Shown here in pieces: positions 1-11,839 of a stretch of 64,000 bases of DNA. Below the pieces are notes generated by a model, which was not told the DNA's origin, did not search any database, and saw nothing but the letters and a program-made list of their open reading frames with translations. Source of the stretch: Isoperla grammatica. Taxonomy: Eukaryota; Arthropoda; Insecta; Plecoptera; Perlodidae. Position numbers and translations under genes: made by a program. The DNA is taken from contig OX246739.1 in assembly GCA_945910005.1 (NCBI GenBank), positions 40,779,201 to 40,843,200 of the forward strand, read 5' to 3'. Within the stretch, counting starts at the first letter, position 1; the number at the start of each line of letters is the position of its first letter.

Positions 1-105
1 AGTTACATACTAACTGGAAAAGCTTGTAGGAAAAATTAAAAGTAAACATTAGTTTGTGTCTTGAAAATATAAATGAAATGTTGTTTTGTTGTGTTGTGTT
101 GACAG

Positions 106-3100
106 GCATGGCATACATGCGGTTTGCAAACCCTGAAGCAAAGGACCGAGCAATTAAGCACACAGGCAAGACAATACGGGGCTCGGTGATAGAAGTTCTT
201 CACGTAGATGATGAGATCTTTGACAAGGCAGTGGATAATTTCCGACCAGATAAAGACATTATTAGTGAGAAAAAGAATGACATCGGTCAGGAAGACACTT
301 CTTGTCTTTTCATACAGGTCAGTATGAGAAGAGGTTGATATTTCAGTGTTCCTCCCTTCCTATGACCCATAAGAGTTGTTGTTTTCTCACAAGAGTTTTT
401 TTACACCCTCTTATACCTTCAAACATAGAATACTACCAATTTACTTCTATTGGCTACCTAATTATGTCAGTATCACTTTTTGTTTAGGACTTACCACCAT
501 ATGCTAAAGAGAGTGACATCTACAAACTGTTCCCTGACATGACAGTTGCTGACATCGTTTTAATGAATAAAGACAAACAGTATGTTGCTTATGTGAAATT
601 CTTGAGGCCTGAGGAAGCCAAGAAGGCATTGTACGTGAGCCTCAAGCCCACAATAGGGCACAAAGCTGTTGCTCTGTCACTTTGTGCCAAGCAGCTGTTT
701 CTTCAGGCTAAACAAGTTATGGAAGGTAAGAAAATACTTTCATTGTTTCCTGTGAGCTTAGTGTTTTATTGGTCACTTGATTATAGTATATGTTAAATGT
801 AGTTACTAGGAAAACATTATATATGTGAAGTAAAATATAGGGTATATAAAATGAGTTTTGAGGACGAATAAAAAACGGGTATTTTTGTGGGGGAGTATCT
901 GCTATGGAGTGCACATCAGTTGTGACTGATGTGACTACCTTCTTTAGTATTTTTGGATATTTGGGAGGGAATGCCCCAGAAATGTCAAAAAAAACTCAAT
1001 CATAGCATTCACTTTGAGAAAAACATTGGAAAACAACGTATAAAAAAGGGAAACAATCTTGTTGTACCTACCCACAGATATTATGTATTATTTAAAAATT
1101 AAAAGACATTACATTTTACGTCAAAGTGTTACTTAATACACATTTACTTTTCTGTTTTAGCTGGTAAGAAACCGGCTTCAGTGAACGGTTCACCTGCCAA
1201 AGAGCCAAATAATTCGGAAGACGTTTCAATAATTGAAATCTGCAGTAAACCGGACCCAGTTCCTGCTCCAGAATCCCGATCTCAAGTTCCCGCCAAGGAT
1301 TCTCAGGGTCGCCCAGAAGAGCTATCCGACACTCGGCGCCGGCCAACAGATACTAACACAGATCCCCGAAGTCGGCCTAATGAAGTCTCTGAACCCCGAG
1401 AGACTGCGATGGAAGTTGTGGAGAAGCCCAGCCAACCCTCGGAGTCGGCTGATCCTCGAACGCGTACAATGGACAACTCCGATCCTCGAAGCCAATCTAC
1501 TTTAGGTGCCGATCATCGTGGATCCGTCGATCATCGAAATCGACCTGTGGACATTCAAGATCACCGTAGTAGGGCCATGGAAGCCTTAGATCATCGAGGT
1601 AGACCTATGGACATTTCAGACCACCGAGGCAGACCTATGGAAATGCCAGACCATCGAAGTAGATCGATGGAGATACCGGATCATCGTGTTAGACCTATGG
1701 ACATACCAGATCATCGAGGTAGACCGATGGATATACCAGAACACAGAGGGAGGCCCATGGATATTTCAGATCATCGGGGTAGGCCCATGGATATGGTAGA
1801 CCACCGAGCACTCGACCACAGGAACCCGATCCTGGAATCTCGCGGAGGCCTCCTCGACCACCGAGAAGCCCTGGACCACAGAGGTCTCCATCCGGACTGT
1901 GTACTGCTCAAGGGTCTTCCGTTCCAGGCTAAAGACAGGGACATCCTGGACTTCTTTTCGGACGTAGGACTGGTCCCGATGCGGATACACATGATGTTGG
2001 ACAGCTATCAGAAGCCGACAGGGGACGCGTACTGCGAGTTCCAAACACCCGAGGAAGCGATGCGAGCTACTGGCAAGAACAACACATTGCTTGGAAAGCA
2101 CGAGGTAAGAACCCTATCTCCATCTATTGTTGTTTTTATCATCTTGACTGGAAGTTGCTCCATCACCAAATGTGTCCACAGGTTGTTGTGCAGCCCGTAT
2201 TGCGAGCCGAGATGCACGAGGTGCTAGGCTTTGGTCTGCCCGACATGGATATGGGTCCTCCTCTTCGAAGCCACTTCCCTCCAGTCGGACGATTCCCTCC
2301 TAACCGGACTCTGTTGGGAAATCCTCGGATGCCACTAATGGGAGGCAGGGGGCCTATGGGGCACCCTATGGGACCTCCCAAGGATTCTGCTCCTGTTGAG
2401 GGATTTGGGAAACCAGGCTGTGTGTTGGCAATGGAGAACATCCCATTCCGTGTCGAGGGTAGGCATTTCCATTCTAAACACAGATTTAATTATTACTAAA
2501 TGTTAAAATTTTCTTATCTTTCTTCCAAATAGGCCTAATATGTATTTTTTTACATGTGTAGGCCTACATTGTTAAAGAATAGTATATCGTTACTCTTTAG
2601 CCTTTATTCTTGTCAGGTTTATGCGGAAATAATTTTATAGGCAGAGTGTTTTCTAGTCTTACAGATTTTTCTAGTCTTACAGGTTAATATTTAAGAAAGT
2701 GAACGAACCTATTTGTAGAGGTAATAAAGTGGTGGCACATATCACCAACTCTTCAACTAAAATCTAGTTTTAGAAGTACTTGAAGTACAAGAATACACGT
2801 GTATCTATGTATATGCATGATGTTGAATGCTTTTCTATCGATTTTATGGAAATAAAATGGCAGTGATTTTTTATACATTTGGATTCAAAATAACTAGATT
2901 AATATTTCTGTTATAAGTGGGAGATTGACTAGTAATTCTACCCGTAATTAGGATTGACCAAAGGCCCATTCATTAATCATACTACAGTACAACTTTGATA
3001 TAACATTGCTGAAGGAAATAGGTACTGGTGACATTGTCGAAGTTTTACCAAGAGGGACGTTGTATCAAACTCCAAAAATAACTGGTTTATGGCTTAGTTC

Positions 3101-6100
3101 GAAGTAAGTGCACTTTATTGGGTAATATCAATAATGAAGGGAATGAAATAGTGGCAGATTAGATTTGTTGCACATTATTACCTACAATAGACCTAGATCT
3201 ATATTCTGTTATTTCAAGATTTAAAAAAAATGACACTACACATAATACATTTTGCATAATAAAATGCAACCAATCTGAACCCTGATCATTAACACGTGAC
3301 AGTTCTTAAAACATCGGTGACTGATAATGGAATCAAGCAATGAATGACCACCACCCATGATACACAAGGTTGGGGTGTGGAGATACATGCCAATTAATAC
3401 TATTATTATGAAATTGCACTTTGTTAATACATTAAAATCCCAGCCGGCCACTCACTTTGCAGTAATCACGTCAAGACAAGATATAAATTGTATGAGCATA
3501 TTATGTTTCAATAGTAGGCTATTGGACAATAAATCAAGGCAACTGTACTTGATTTCTCACGTTGTAAGCTGTTCAGTGATATAATACCTATCAAATTATT
3601 ACACATGATGTGATACCGCTGAACGCTGCAGCTATAGAGCCGAGGAGATGGAAGGTCACCGCCCGGCTTGAAGCCATGAGCAAGAGTGAGATGGACTGCA
3701 GCAGAACAGTTGCGTACACATTATCCATCGGCGGCCGACAGGAGGTGGACCACTAGTGCCATGGTAGCCTCCATGGTTACGGAACACTCGGCCTGTAAAA
3801 TCACTTTCAATTACGTATGAAAGCAGACTCGAAAGCGGAATGAAATCATAAATAAAAATGAAGTCTATACATAGTTTAAATGAAAATGTATGTTCATTAG
3901 ACTGATGAGTGGCACAATATAGAACATTATATAATGTAAATAAAAGTTCCCAGTTTACCTATTGCTAGTTGAGTGATTACTTGTATGTGATTTCAAGTGA
4001 TTCACATAAATAGCACAGCATTAACAAACATATATATAGTGCAACCTACATCTGCGAACAAACAAACCATGTTTTCGATTTTAGACAACTGAAAACTCAT
4101 ACTTGTTTTAATTCATCTTGCAACCGAAAGAATGAAAAAATACTAGATGGCAATGATTTGAGAAAAAGATCTTAAAATAGAGATGATAAACAACAACATT
4201 GATTCAGTCAACACAACCTTTCACATTAAGTGGATTCAGACCTGAGCTTGATCTACCATGTATTGGCCCAAATATAGCACCACCTCAAATATAACTCAAC
4301 CCTATTTTTGTAATAACAATTTCAAGAAAACTGTTTACTTCTCTCACCAACTCAATGTCCTTGAATCTTATGGTGTCACGGGATATCGGGTAACCTTCAG
4401 CACGTTTTTTTTTATGTAGCGGGCGACATGATTTTCAAGCTCTTCAAAGCATCGTTTCATTGGCCCACGGAACACTTAACTTGTTGAATGGTCCAACATT
4501 TTGTATTTCTCAAGTTGCTTGATTGCTAAAGCCAAATGCTGAACTGCGGGATGACAAGCTGTGTTGTTTGCACAGCTCAGTGTTCGAGACACAACTGAGA
4601 TGGCCTAGAAACACGAGTTAATGCAAGGCTGGCTATCTTGGGTGGAGTTACGTGCATTTTTAATACAAAGTGTAGCGCAAGTACTTCAAATGCTAGACCA
4701 TGAATATAACGCGACTGCTATTTGGGGGAAATATCATGTTATATTTGGCCCAGTATGGTAAAACTAGGTTAGTTGAGGGTGTGAGATGTGAAGTGATTTT
4801 GAAAAGTCTGTCATGTACTCTTCAACGTTTCATGTGCCCTAAACCGAAAGACGTGGTAAAAGGGTCAACAAACGGGATTGAAAGAAGAGATCGCCCAAGT
4901 TAAGTAGTGTGGTCAAGTAGGACCAGGATTATATAGGAGAAATATATCATTCAAGGACATTCACAAAGTTCCTCGCCATTTTTGTAAGCAAAAAATAAAT
5001 TGGATTGCGTCCCTTAAATTCTAAACTTGACATATAACGCAAAACTAAGACATCTTCCAGAAATTAATACTGAATCTCGGATACATACAACAGATTATTA
5101 AAAAATGAAATACTGTACTGTATATTGGTACTTAAATAAATATCTTATTTAAATGTGTATGACGTGATACTTCATTAATAATTAACATTAATGGTGTTCA
5201 CTTTTATATTTTCTAAAGAAACACTCTCGTGTGTGGATTTGTTGTGAAATCCAGAAACTAAAAAAAAAACGACAGGCCTGCATGTGAAAATGTGCATTAT
5301 CCAGACATTAAATTGCCAGTCCCGGAGGTATGGGAATCAAGGCGCCCTCCCGGCAAGTGGCAGACCTGGGTTCGATTGTTTTTTAATTTCTGAATACATA
5401 TAACAATTAATTTGGTTGTTGAGTGATGGTTTTTGGATCCAACAACTTACATTCAGAGTATGGAAACTGATGAATTTTAGATTGACAAGGTACAAAATGA
5501 TCAAGAGATACGATCTGACTCGATGTCCCTATCCTGACTACTCGAGTCAGTTAGGGACACAAACTATGTAAACTAAACTAGATATGTTTGTATACAAACA
5601 AATACACAAGGTACTGTTGGGTCACCAGTGACAGGTGAGGTACAAATTATGAAGGGGAGTGGGCCATCACTTAAAATATGTGGTAACTAGTACATGACGT
5701 TTATAGAATACAAAATCCAGTAAGTACATACTAAATAGGAGAGCACCTGTAATAGTCGGTAACACGTTCCATCATTTTCTATATTTCCAGCCAAGAATTC
5801 ATCCACTGTATAAAATGCACCTATTAGTAAATAACTAAATAATACTAAATATGATTTTATTTCATGTAGCTGCTAAATGGTATACTGTAGCTTGCAAATG
5901 TGTTATTTTTCCTGGAAGACCAAATTGTATACCAGTAAATAATCTGCTAGCATTTGTTGGCATGTCTGGTAGGGACGTTGAAGTCGTCTTTTTGTCGGGT
6001 GTTGTGTATATGGATTGAAGAACTTATAGTTATTTGAGCTCAATTTTTATGATTAATGCAAGCACTTCATAAGTAAATAAGCTAGTAGTGATTTGATTTG

Positions 6101-6885
6101 TCCAATGATTTTTATTGACTAAGCACAAGTTTCTACACTTAAATATGTTTCACATAGGCTAAGATGATAATATTTCATGAAACAATAACCTATTAGAAAC
6201 TACTTGCTAATATTATTGGCATTGTTGAATTTTAAATAACATCTGCTGTCACAAAAACGCTTAATTTGAATTTAATCATAATGCCAATGTGTAACAAATT
6301 GTTCATTAGCTGCACATTTACACTGACAATTAAAAAGACGACGATCACACGAGATGACGAGATTTCAATTATAGTACGTACTAGTACTTATATTTTCTTT
6401 TAAAGCTCAGTAATTAGTGTGAACATTTTTATAAACTTCAAGTTATTAATTCAATACAAGGCCTATAACTATTCTATTATAGTACATATATTTAACTTAA
6501 AAAAATAAAACATTATACATCCGTATTTACCAAAGCTTCTCACGATTTCCCATTATTTTCTTCTACAGTACTAGGAGAAACTTCTAAAAAGAAATCGAGA
6601 AATTTACATCACTACAGTCTTGACATAAAATGATAGTTAATTTATTAAAGATCAACATAACTTACAGTTTCGATAATATTTATGTGATTAGTTGAAGAGA
6701 TCCTGGAATACTTCCGAGGCTTTGAGGTGACGCGTGAGAACATTATCCGGCGCTTCAACGACCAGGGTATGGCAACTGGCGATGCACGAGTTTCCTTTGC
6801 AACGCCGGCAGAGGCCCAGAGGGCAGCCCGTGAACTTCGAGGCGGCAAGATTCGCAACAGACCCATCTTCGTCAACCTCGTATAA
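106..6885 (+). CDS. RBM12: RBM12-like multi-RRM RNA-binding protein (3' part; 5' end outside window)
   Basis: Five exons read in one continuous frame: 106-317, 488-725, 1161-2104, 2182-2458 and 6692-6885 (TAA 6883-6885), each flanked by AG acceptors and GT donors. In order they encode the back half of an RRM (ending near FDKAVDNFRP), a short linker, a second RRM beginning CLFIQDLPPYAKE, a long charged linker containing the DHRGRPMDIP repeat, an RRM beginning DCVLLKGLPFQAKDRDI, a Gly/Pro/Met-rich linker (residues such as GGRGPMGHPMGPP), and a final RRM (CVLAMENIPFRVE then EILEYFRGFEVT, ending RPIFVNLV-stop). Several degenerate RRMs, a Pro/Gly/Met linker and a C-terminal RRM at the very end fit RBM12/RBM12B (SWAN) proteins, which are nuclear RNA-binding proteins of poorly defined targets. 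The last intron is 4.2 kb. Start codon and first RRM half are not in the window. RBM12 versus RBM12B cannot be settled by eye. Possible polyadenylation signals AATAAA lie at 6973 and 7029. Confidence 0.85.
1529..1798 (+). repeat. In-frame 30-bp coding minisatellite in the RBM12-like gene
   Basis: Nine consecutive 30-nt units start at 1529, 1559, 1589, 1619, 1649, 1679, 1709, 1739 and 1769. Each encodes a variant of the ten-residue unit DHRGRPMDIP (examples DHRNRPVDIQ, DHRSRSMEIP, EHRGRPMDIS). A partial unit (DHRGSV) precedes them, and looser DHR motifs continue to about 1880. The copies differ mostly at third codon positions, as expected for older duplications kept in frame. The repeat lies in the linker between two RRMs. 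Confidence 0.9.
3591..3728 (-). CDS. Small hydrophobic antisense ORF in a GC-rich island (speculative)
   Basis: On the minus strand an ATG at 3728-3726 opens a 45-codon frame that stops at 3593-3591. After a short polar start (MDNVY) it is strongly hydrophobic through about residue 19, then a basic/polar spacer (SSRAV) and a second hydrophobic run (HLLGSIAAAFSGI), so it could be a small membrane peptide or signal-like exon. It coincides with a local GC-rich patch in an AT-rich intron, which is why it is listed. No family is recognised, and no splice or promoter evidence supports it. Confidence 0.12.
   Translation of the reverse strand: MDNVYATVLLQSISLLLMASSRAVTFHLLGSIAAAFSGITSCVII
5222..5400. 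repeat. tRNA-derived SINE fragments, inverted arrangement
   Basis: At 5318-5400 a head with a Pol III B-box-like sequence (GGTTCGATT, within GACCTGGGTTCGATTG) is followed by a T-rich AATTTCTG tail, matching the copy at 26.44-26.50 kb. At 5222-5262 the same family's tail appears in opposite orientation (GTGTGTGGATTT...CCAGAAACT). The two pieces look like an old inverted pair. Extents are approximate. Confidence 0.5.
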
Positions 6886-7869
6886 GAAACTCGGCGAGTG
6901 TTGTGGATGCTGGAGACATTTTCATCATAGTTTATATATAACTAACGATTGTCTTTCGGGGTATAGAACAGAAATAAATTACTACCTTGTTTCTTAGTAC
7001 TGTATGTATGTGTTCAGTTATCAATAGGAATAAATTTGAGCTCATTAAATTGATAGTATTTTGTTATGGCTTGCAACAATTGGCAATGTCACATAATCAA
7101 ATGTATTTTTTTGAGTGTGTTTTTCAATGAATCTGCCATTCAGCTGTAAGCTGAGCATGCTTGGCTTGTGGATGCCAACAGGATAAAGAGCACTTTCTGA
7201 GCAGAGCAGCCAGAAATTCGTACAGTATTGCATTGGCAATAACATCACCATTAGGATTACTTTATAGTATGTTGTAAAGAAGTATGAATGTATTATTTGT
7301 TGTTAAATAATCTTGATGTTCCATCTAATTGCCAAACATTGCTTACAAAGAAATATGTTTGACAGATGCCACCTTTGATTAGTTCTGTTGGTTTGAAGAG
7401 AAATATTAAGCGCGACGAGCTAGCTCTGTCGATCTAATTGGGACTAAAAGTCACTATGCGAGCATGGTGAAATCATGTTCGGATACATTAAAAGACACAC
7501 TCTTTGTTGATTTGGCAGCCGTTGCCATTGTGATAATGAAGTTAAATACATTGTACATACAAGAGCAGTAGTATTCCATGGAATTCATAATCATTGCTAC
7601 ACCTTCAGATATAATTAATATAATTAATAAAAAAACAATTGAGGTTGCTATTGAATGTCAATGTCGATCTGCACCATATTAGTTACGACATAACGAGGTT
7701 CCTTAATCCTCGGACATATCATGTTGTGGTTCAGACTTATTTTGGTCAATATACTTTAAACGATTTCTATTAATTGAATACCGTAATTGCAAATCAGTTT
7801 TACAATTGAACTGGACAGACAAATTAAATTGTAACTCTTAGACTGAAGTTGCATTCGCCTATCATATTA

Positions 7870-8048
7870 CAGTAGTGCCCCTTTAATTCAAATTTCAAGT
7901 GACCCTAAAACTCCAATATGAATTGCAAATTTTTGAATTAAAATAACTTTTAACACTAAGCACCATACATACCCACTACCCAGTCTTCTGCTTGGACTCC
8001 ATCAATAGTTTGAATTATACATGAATTTGAATTAACGAGGGACTACTG
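7870..8048. mobile_element. Tigger/pogo-like MITE with TA duplication
   Basis: The left end reads CAGTAGTGCCCCTTTAATTC; the right end, reverse-complemented, reads CAGTAGTCCCTCGTTAATTC. The element is 179 bp and flanked by TA (7868-7869 and 8049-8050). TA targets and a CAGTRGTCCCTCG-like terminus are typical of the pogo/Tigger branch of Tc1/mariner. It is non-autonomous, with no coding capacity. Confidence 0.7.
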
Positions 8049-8405
8049 TATGTTTAAGTTGAGCATAAGTCTGATAAGGTATTACTACACGTACAAACCC
8101 AAAGAATGTAGGCCTACACTTACCAACATACATATAGGGTAGTAAATCTTCTTTATCAATATCTCTTTGGGTTAGTTTGTGAGTTCCGTGCTGTGTGACT
8201 GTTTTGTTATCATAGTGCCTACCTGTACTGAAACTTTTACATAGTGGTGCTGGGTGAAGAGGCCATTAAAATAAACCTGGCATATATTATTGGCTTCACT
8301 GAATTCACTCAAACTGTAGCACAGGCTTATTTGAAGTCTAGAACTTTCAAATACAGTAGTGTGTTCTTTGTTGTTTGAAATACATAAGCAAGACAATGGT
8401 GCTAG

Positions 8406-8821
8406 CATACCTGCCAACTTTCCCGATTTAGTTGGGAAATGCCCGATTTTTAACCTTATTTCCCGATTTGGCACAGAATTTGTATGATTTTCACGAATTT
8501 TCGAGTATTTTACTGTAAATAGATCAATTTTCGTATTTTCGGACCTAAAAGTTGGAATTTTTTCGAAGCTTGACCGTCAATATCTTGATGCCCAGTGTGC
8601 AGTGAGTTCAAACTCTGCCCACTCACGTAATTTTTCTCCAAAACCAGTCCTGGTACATGCACTGTTATTGCTATTTTTCACTGTTTATAACTATTTTTTG
8701 TCTTTCTTCTTTTTGTCTTTGATGAATTGCGTTTTCGCAATAGGCCCGCCAATACCATAAAGGCTATGTTTCTTTTATTATAAATCTCCCTATTTTCAGT
8801 TTTGATAAGTTGGCAGGTATG
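8406..8821. mobile_element. Inverted-repeat MITE, CATACCTGCCAACTT termini
   Basis: Inverted termini CATACCTGCCAACTT and AAGTTGGCAGGTATG bound a 416-bp non-coding element. The flanks share TGCTAG (8400-8405 and 8822-8827), a six-base match that may be the target duplication. Superfamily is uncertain. Confidence 0.65.
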
Positions 8822-9564
8822 TGCTAGGTTTCCACAACCTAGAGGTCACAAACTACTCCTAAGATGTGTTAATGAAATGTAAAGAAGATATCTTTAATAC
8901 TACCCTTGATAGGTATATGTCGGCAAGTGTACCTTGAATAATTGCAATAATTATTATTTACGTTTTGTGTTCATTTTTTTCCTTTTTCAGCTGATGGGCT
9001 GAAAATAGGTGCTGTTTGTATAAAAGGAATTAACCTCCATTTTTAATATTGATGGCATACTACATTGTATGTAAAATATAAAGATCTTCATATGCACATA
9101 CCACAAAAATTAAATAATAATTTTTTTGAAGTAAATTGTTTTCTCTTACAAAGTTCCATTTCCCACTGAAAATGAAATCATATGTGACGTCTTGTGTAAA
9201 CAACGCTAGTTATGAACAAATATACTACACATCAGTTTGAAAATCTATCCAATAAAAAATAAATTACCCTAGAAGTTTTTTTTATGGATTTCTATTAAAA
9301 TTGTAGGGAATATTTTGTACTGTACGTGTTGACACTGAATGAGTCAACGTACTTATTGCTGCTATTTGGAGCTAATTTTTCCTTTATAAATATACTCTTG
9401 AAAGTGAAATAATATTAATAAAGAAACTTAATAAAAATTTGTTAATTTGAGTGTGATTGCCAATTGTCACCTGACTATGACCTTTGCTATGACTATGATG
9501 CACCCTGTTTTCCCTGCCATAATAATGTGCTAAATTTTTGGCTTACTTTTATATGTATGAATAT

Positions 9565-9656
9565 TAGGGATGTCATAGGGTACCCGGGTTACCCGGATCC
9601 AGAAATTACCCGAATCCATTTTTAGGATCCGGTTCCTTATCGGGTAGCATTATTTG

Positions 9657-9692
<36 letters not shown>

Positions 9693-10064
9693 GCGACGAT
9701 ATTTCTGCGGCTACTTTCCTTGAAGCTACAGTGAATTCCTGCTTGTGGGCGTGGCCAGCTGGTCGCAGGCTAGTACGCGCTGTCATTACTGCCGGGCGAG
9801 TTCTGTGAGGCCATACACACTCCCCTCCCCCCGCCCCCCTCGCCCTTCCCGCGCGCAGCGGCCGCACAGAGCCCAACCCACACAGCGGCCGGCAGCTGAC
9901 ACGGACAGAGAACGACCTTCAACCGCGTGGTTTCGGGGGGGGGGGGGGGGGGGGGGGGTGTAACCAAGATAAGATGACATAATTTAGGCTTTCAGGATCC
10001 GGGTAACCCGGTTCTTGGAAGGTCTGGAACCGGATCCGAATTTTCCTACCCTATGACATCCCTA
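9565..10064. mobile_element. hAT-type MITE with 8-bp duplication ATGAATAT
   Basis: Perfect 18-bp inverted termini TAGGGATGTCATAGGGTA bound a 500-bp element, flanked by ATGAATAT at 9557-9564 and 10065-10072. An 8-bp duplication with TAGGG termini is diagnostic of hAT transposons. Subterminal zones at both ends carry repeated ACCCGG/GGATCC palindromes. The interior holds a run of about 30 A (9660-9689) and a run of 24 G (9935-9958) around a GC-rich core. No transposase remains. Confidence 0.9.
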
Positions 10065-11839
10065 ATGAATATTGAAAATAGTTCCTAGAATTGAAATATT
10101 TTTGTATTCAGGACAATAAAGTCTCCAATTTAGTAGAAAATAAAATATAAATCTAAAATTAAGAGTACCGGTATTTCACATTATATGCTCTACTTATTGG
10201 TTATATTCACGTGTCACAGACATTGTTGGCGGCCATTATCCCGTACAATGAGGCATTGCTGTAAACAAACAAATGACTGTTGTATGAGTTCTATATAATT
10301 ATATATATTATATCCTTTGGCTAGATTACATAATGTATGTTCTCGAGTTATAACTCAATATTTTCCAATGTGGCCATGGCCATCAAAACAATTTCATATC
10401 ACAGAAATCATTTAGCGAGACCAGTACCATAACTATATCTTCAAGCTTTTTGTCCTACCTTAACCTATACGTACTACCTACTTATAAGAATAGTTGAGTG
10501 ACTTGAGTATTTTTTGTCCGAAAAATTTACTCATTCAAAGCTAATAGGTAAGTATTATTAACCACACACAATGCAATTCTGTATTTAGTGCTCATCTGCC
10601 AATTGTGCAGGAAATACACAGAAATTATAATATTAAGATATTCTAGTATTGACTTACATGAGCTGTATACAAAATGAGTTTTCATCAATCTCCAAGCGAT
10701 TGACAGTTGTGCTTTGGCTAGCAGACCTGCATAGTAACATAACATAAGTATAGTATGCATTACTGTAATAAAAACACTTTTTTAAGTAATGTGCCAGTAA
10801 TCTCATTACAAAATTCTCAATGTAACCAAAACAATTTTACTACTTTTTGCATTGTAATTCGCAGCTAGTAATGCATTTCTAGCATGTAGGGGCACTAAAC
10901 ATATATATATAAATGCGGCCGTCGGAGATTGGGCAATTTGCTTGCGATCATTGTCAACATTTCCATCAGCTAAAATAGTTACTTAGTGCAGGTCTATAGT
11001 GGGAGATATTTGTAGCTCTGCAAAAGGGTCAGCATGACTGATAAGAACTTAGAGGATATTGGTATCTGATTACAATATTAAAACACTAGATTAGGGCAAT
11101 GAAAATATGTAAATTTGACATAAGCCAGAAATTATCATGAACTTGAAAGAAAGATAGTATTGATGTCTGTATTAGCATAGCCTACACTTATTAATTTCTG
11201 AAACGTCAATGAGACTGCACTTAAAATATACCTCACTCCTAATGTAGTTTCCATTTTCAAACTACTACTTTTACTTCCATAAACTTCAATATTCTTGTGA
11301 TCAATAATTTCAAAAGGATAGAAATTTAAATTTTTCGGAGTACTTTTAGGAAATTACTTCATTACTTTAAAAAAAAAAAAAAAATAACGTAATTTAGTTA
11401 TATAAATTCAATGACAGTACTTTGAAAAAGTAACTTACCCAGGTATATTGCCAGTGAAGTGATGCTCGCATTTTGATATGTTGGCAGCTTCTCAGGATAT
11501 CATCTCAAACTCAAAGTGACACTATATGCAATAGCCAAAATTTGTCAAGAGCTCTATGATCAATTGATAATGTCATTATATTTAGAGAAACACAGTTTTT
11601 TTTATGTTAACCATTTTGCTAATAAAAAGTACATCACCTCATCTGTTTGGTGTTTTCTCACACATATAATATCAGAAATTCAATACAATAAATAGAACAA
11701 TAGTATCTCAATTACAATTTATATAAACTAAATACAACTTAAACTAATTTTGGTATTTTATATATATCATAGCTTTATAACAACTCGTATATTTCTAGCT
11801 AGTTGGAAGAACCATTTACGTCTATTCAATTATCTATAC

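Larger units (their letters stand above)
2459..6691 (+). other. Last intron of the RBM12-like gene
   Basis: Intron with donor GT at 2459 (after GAG G) and acceptor AG at 6690-6691. It is mostly AT-rich and unremarkable. It contains a possible solo pogo-like end near 2985 (CAGTACAACTTTGATATAAC), a GC-rich island at about 3605-3785 with a small antisense ORF, and SINE-related fragments at about 5222-5400. Confidence 0.7.
6886..11839. other. Intergenic region between the RBM12-like gene and the LINE
   Basis: No gene is supported here. The RBM12-like 3' UTR occupies about the first 150 bases. The rest is AT-rich and holds three transposon insertions listed separately (7870-8048, 8406-8821, 9565-10064), with a run of A at about 11369. 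Confidence 0.65.
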
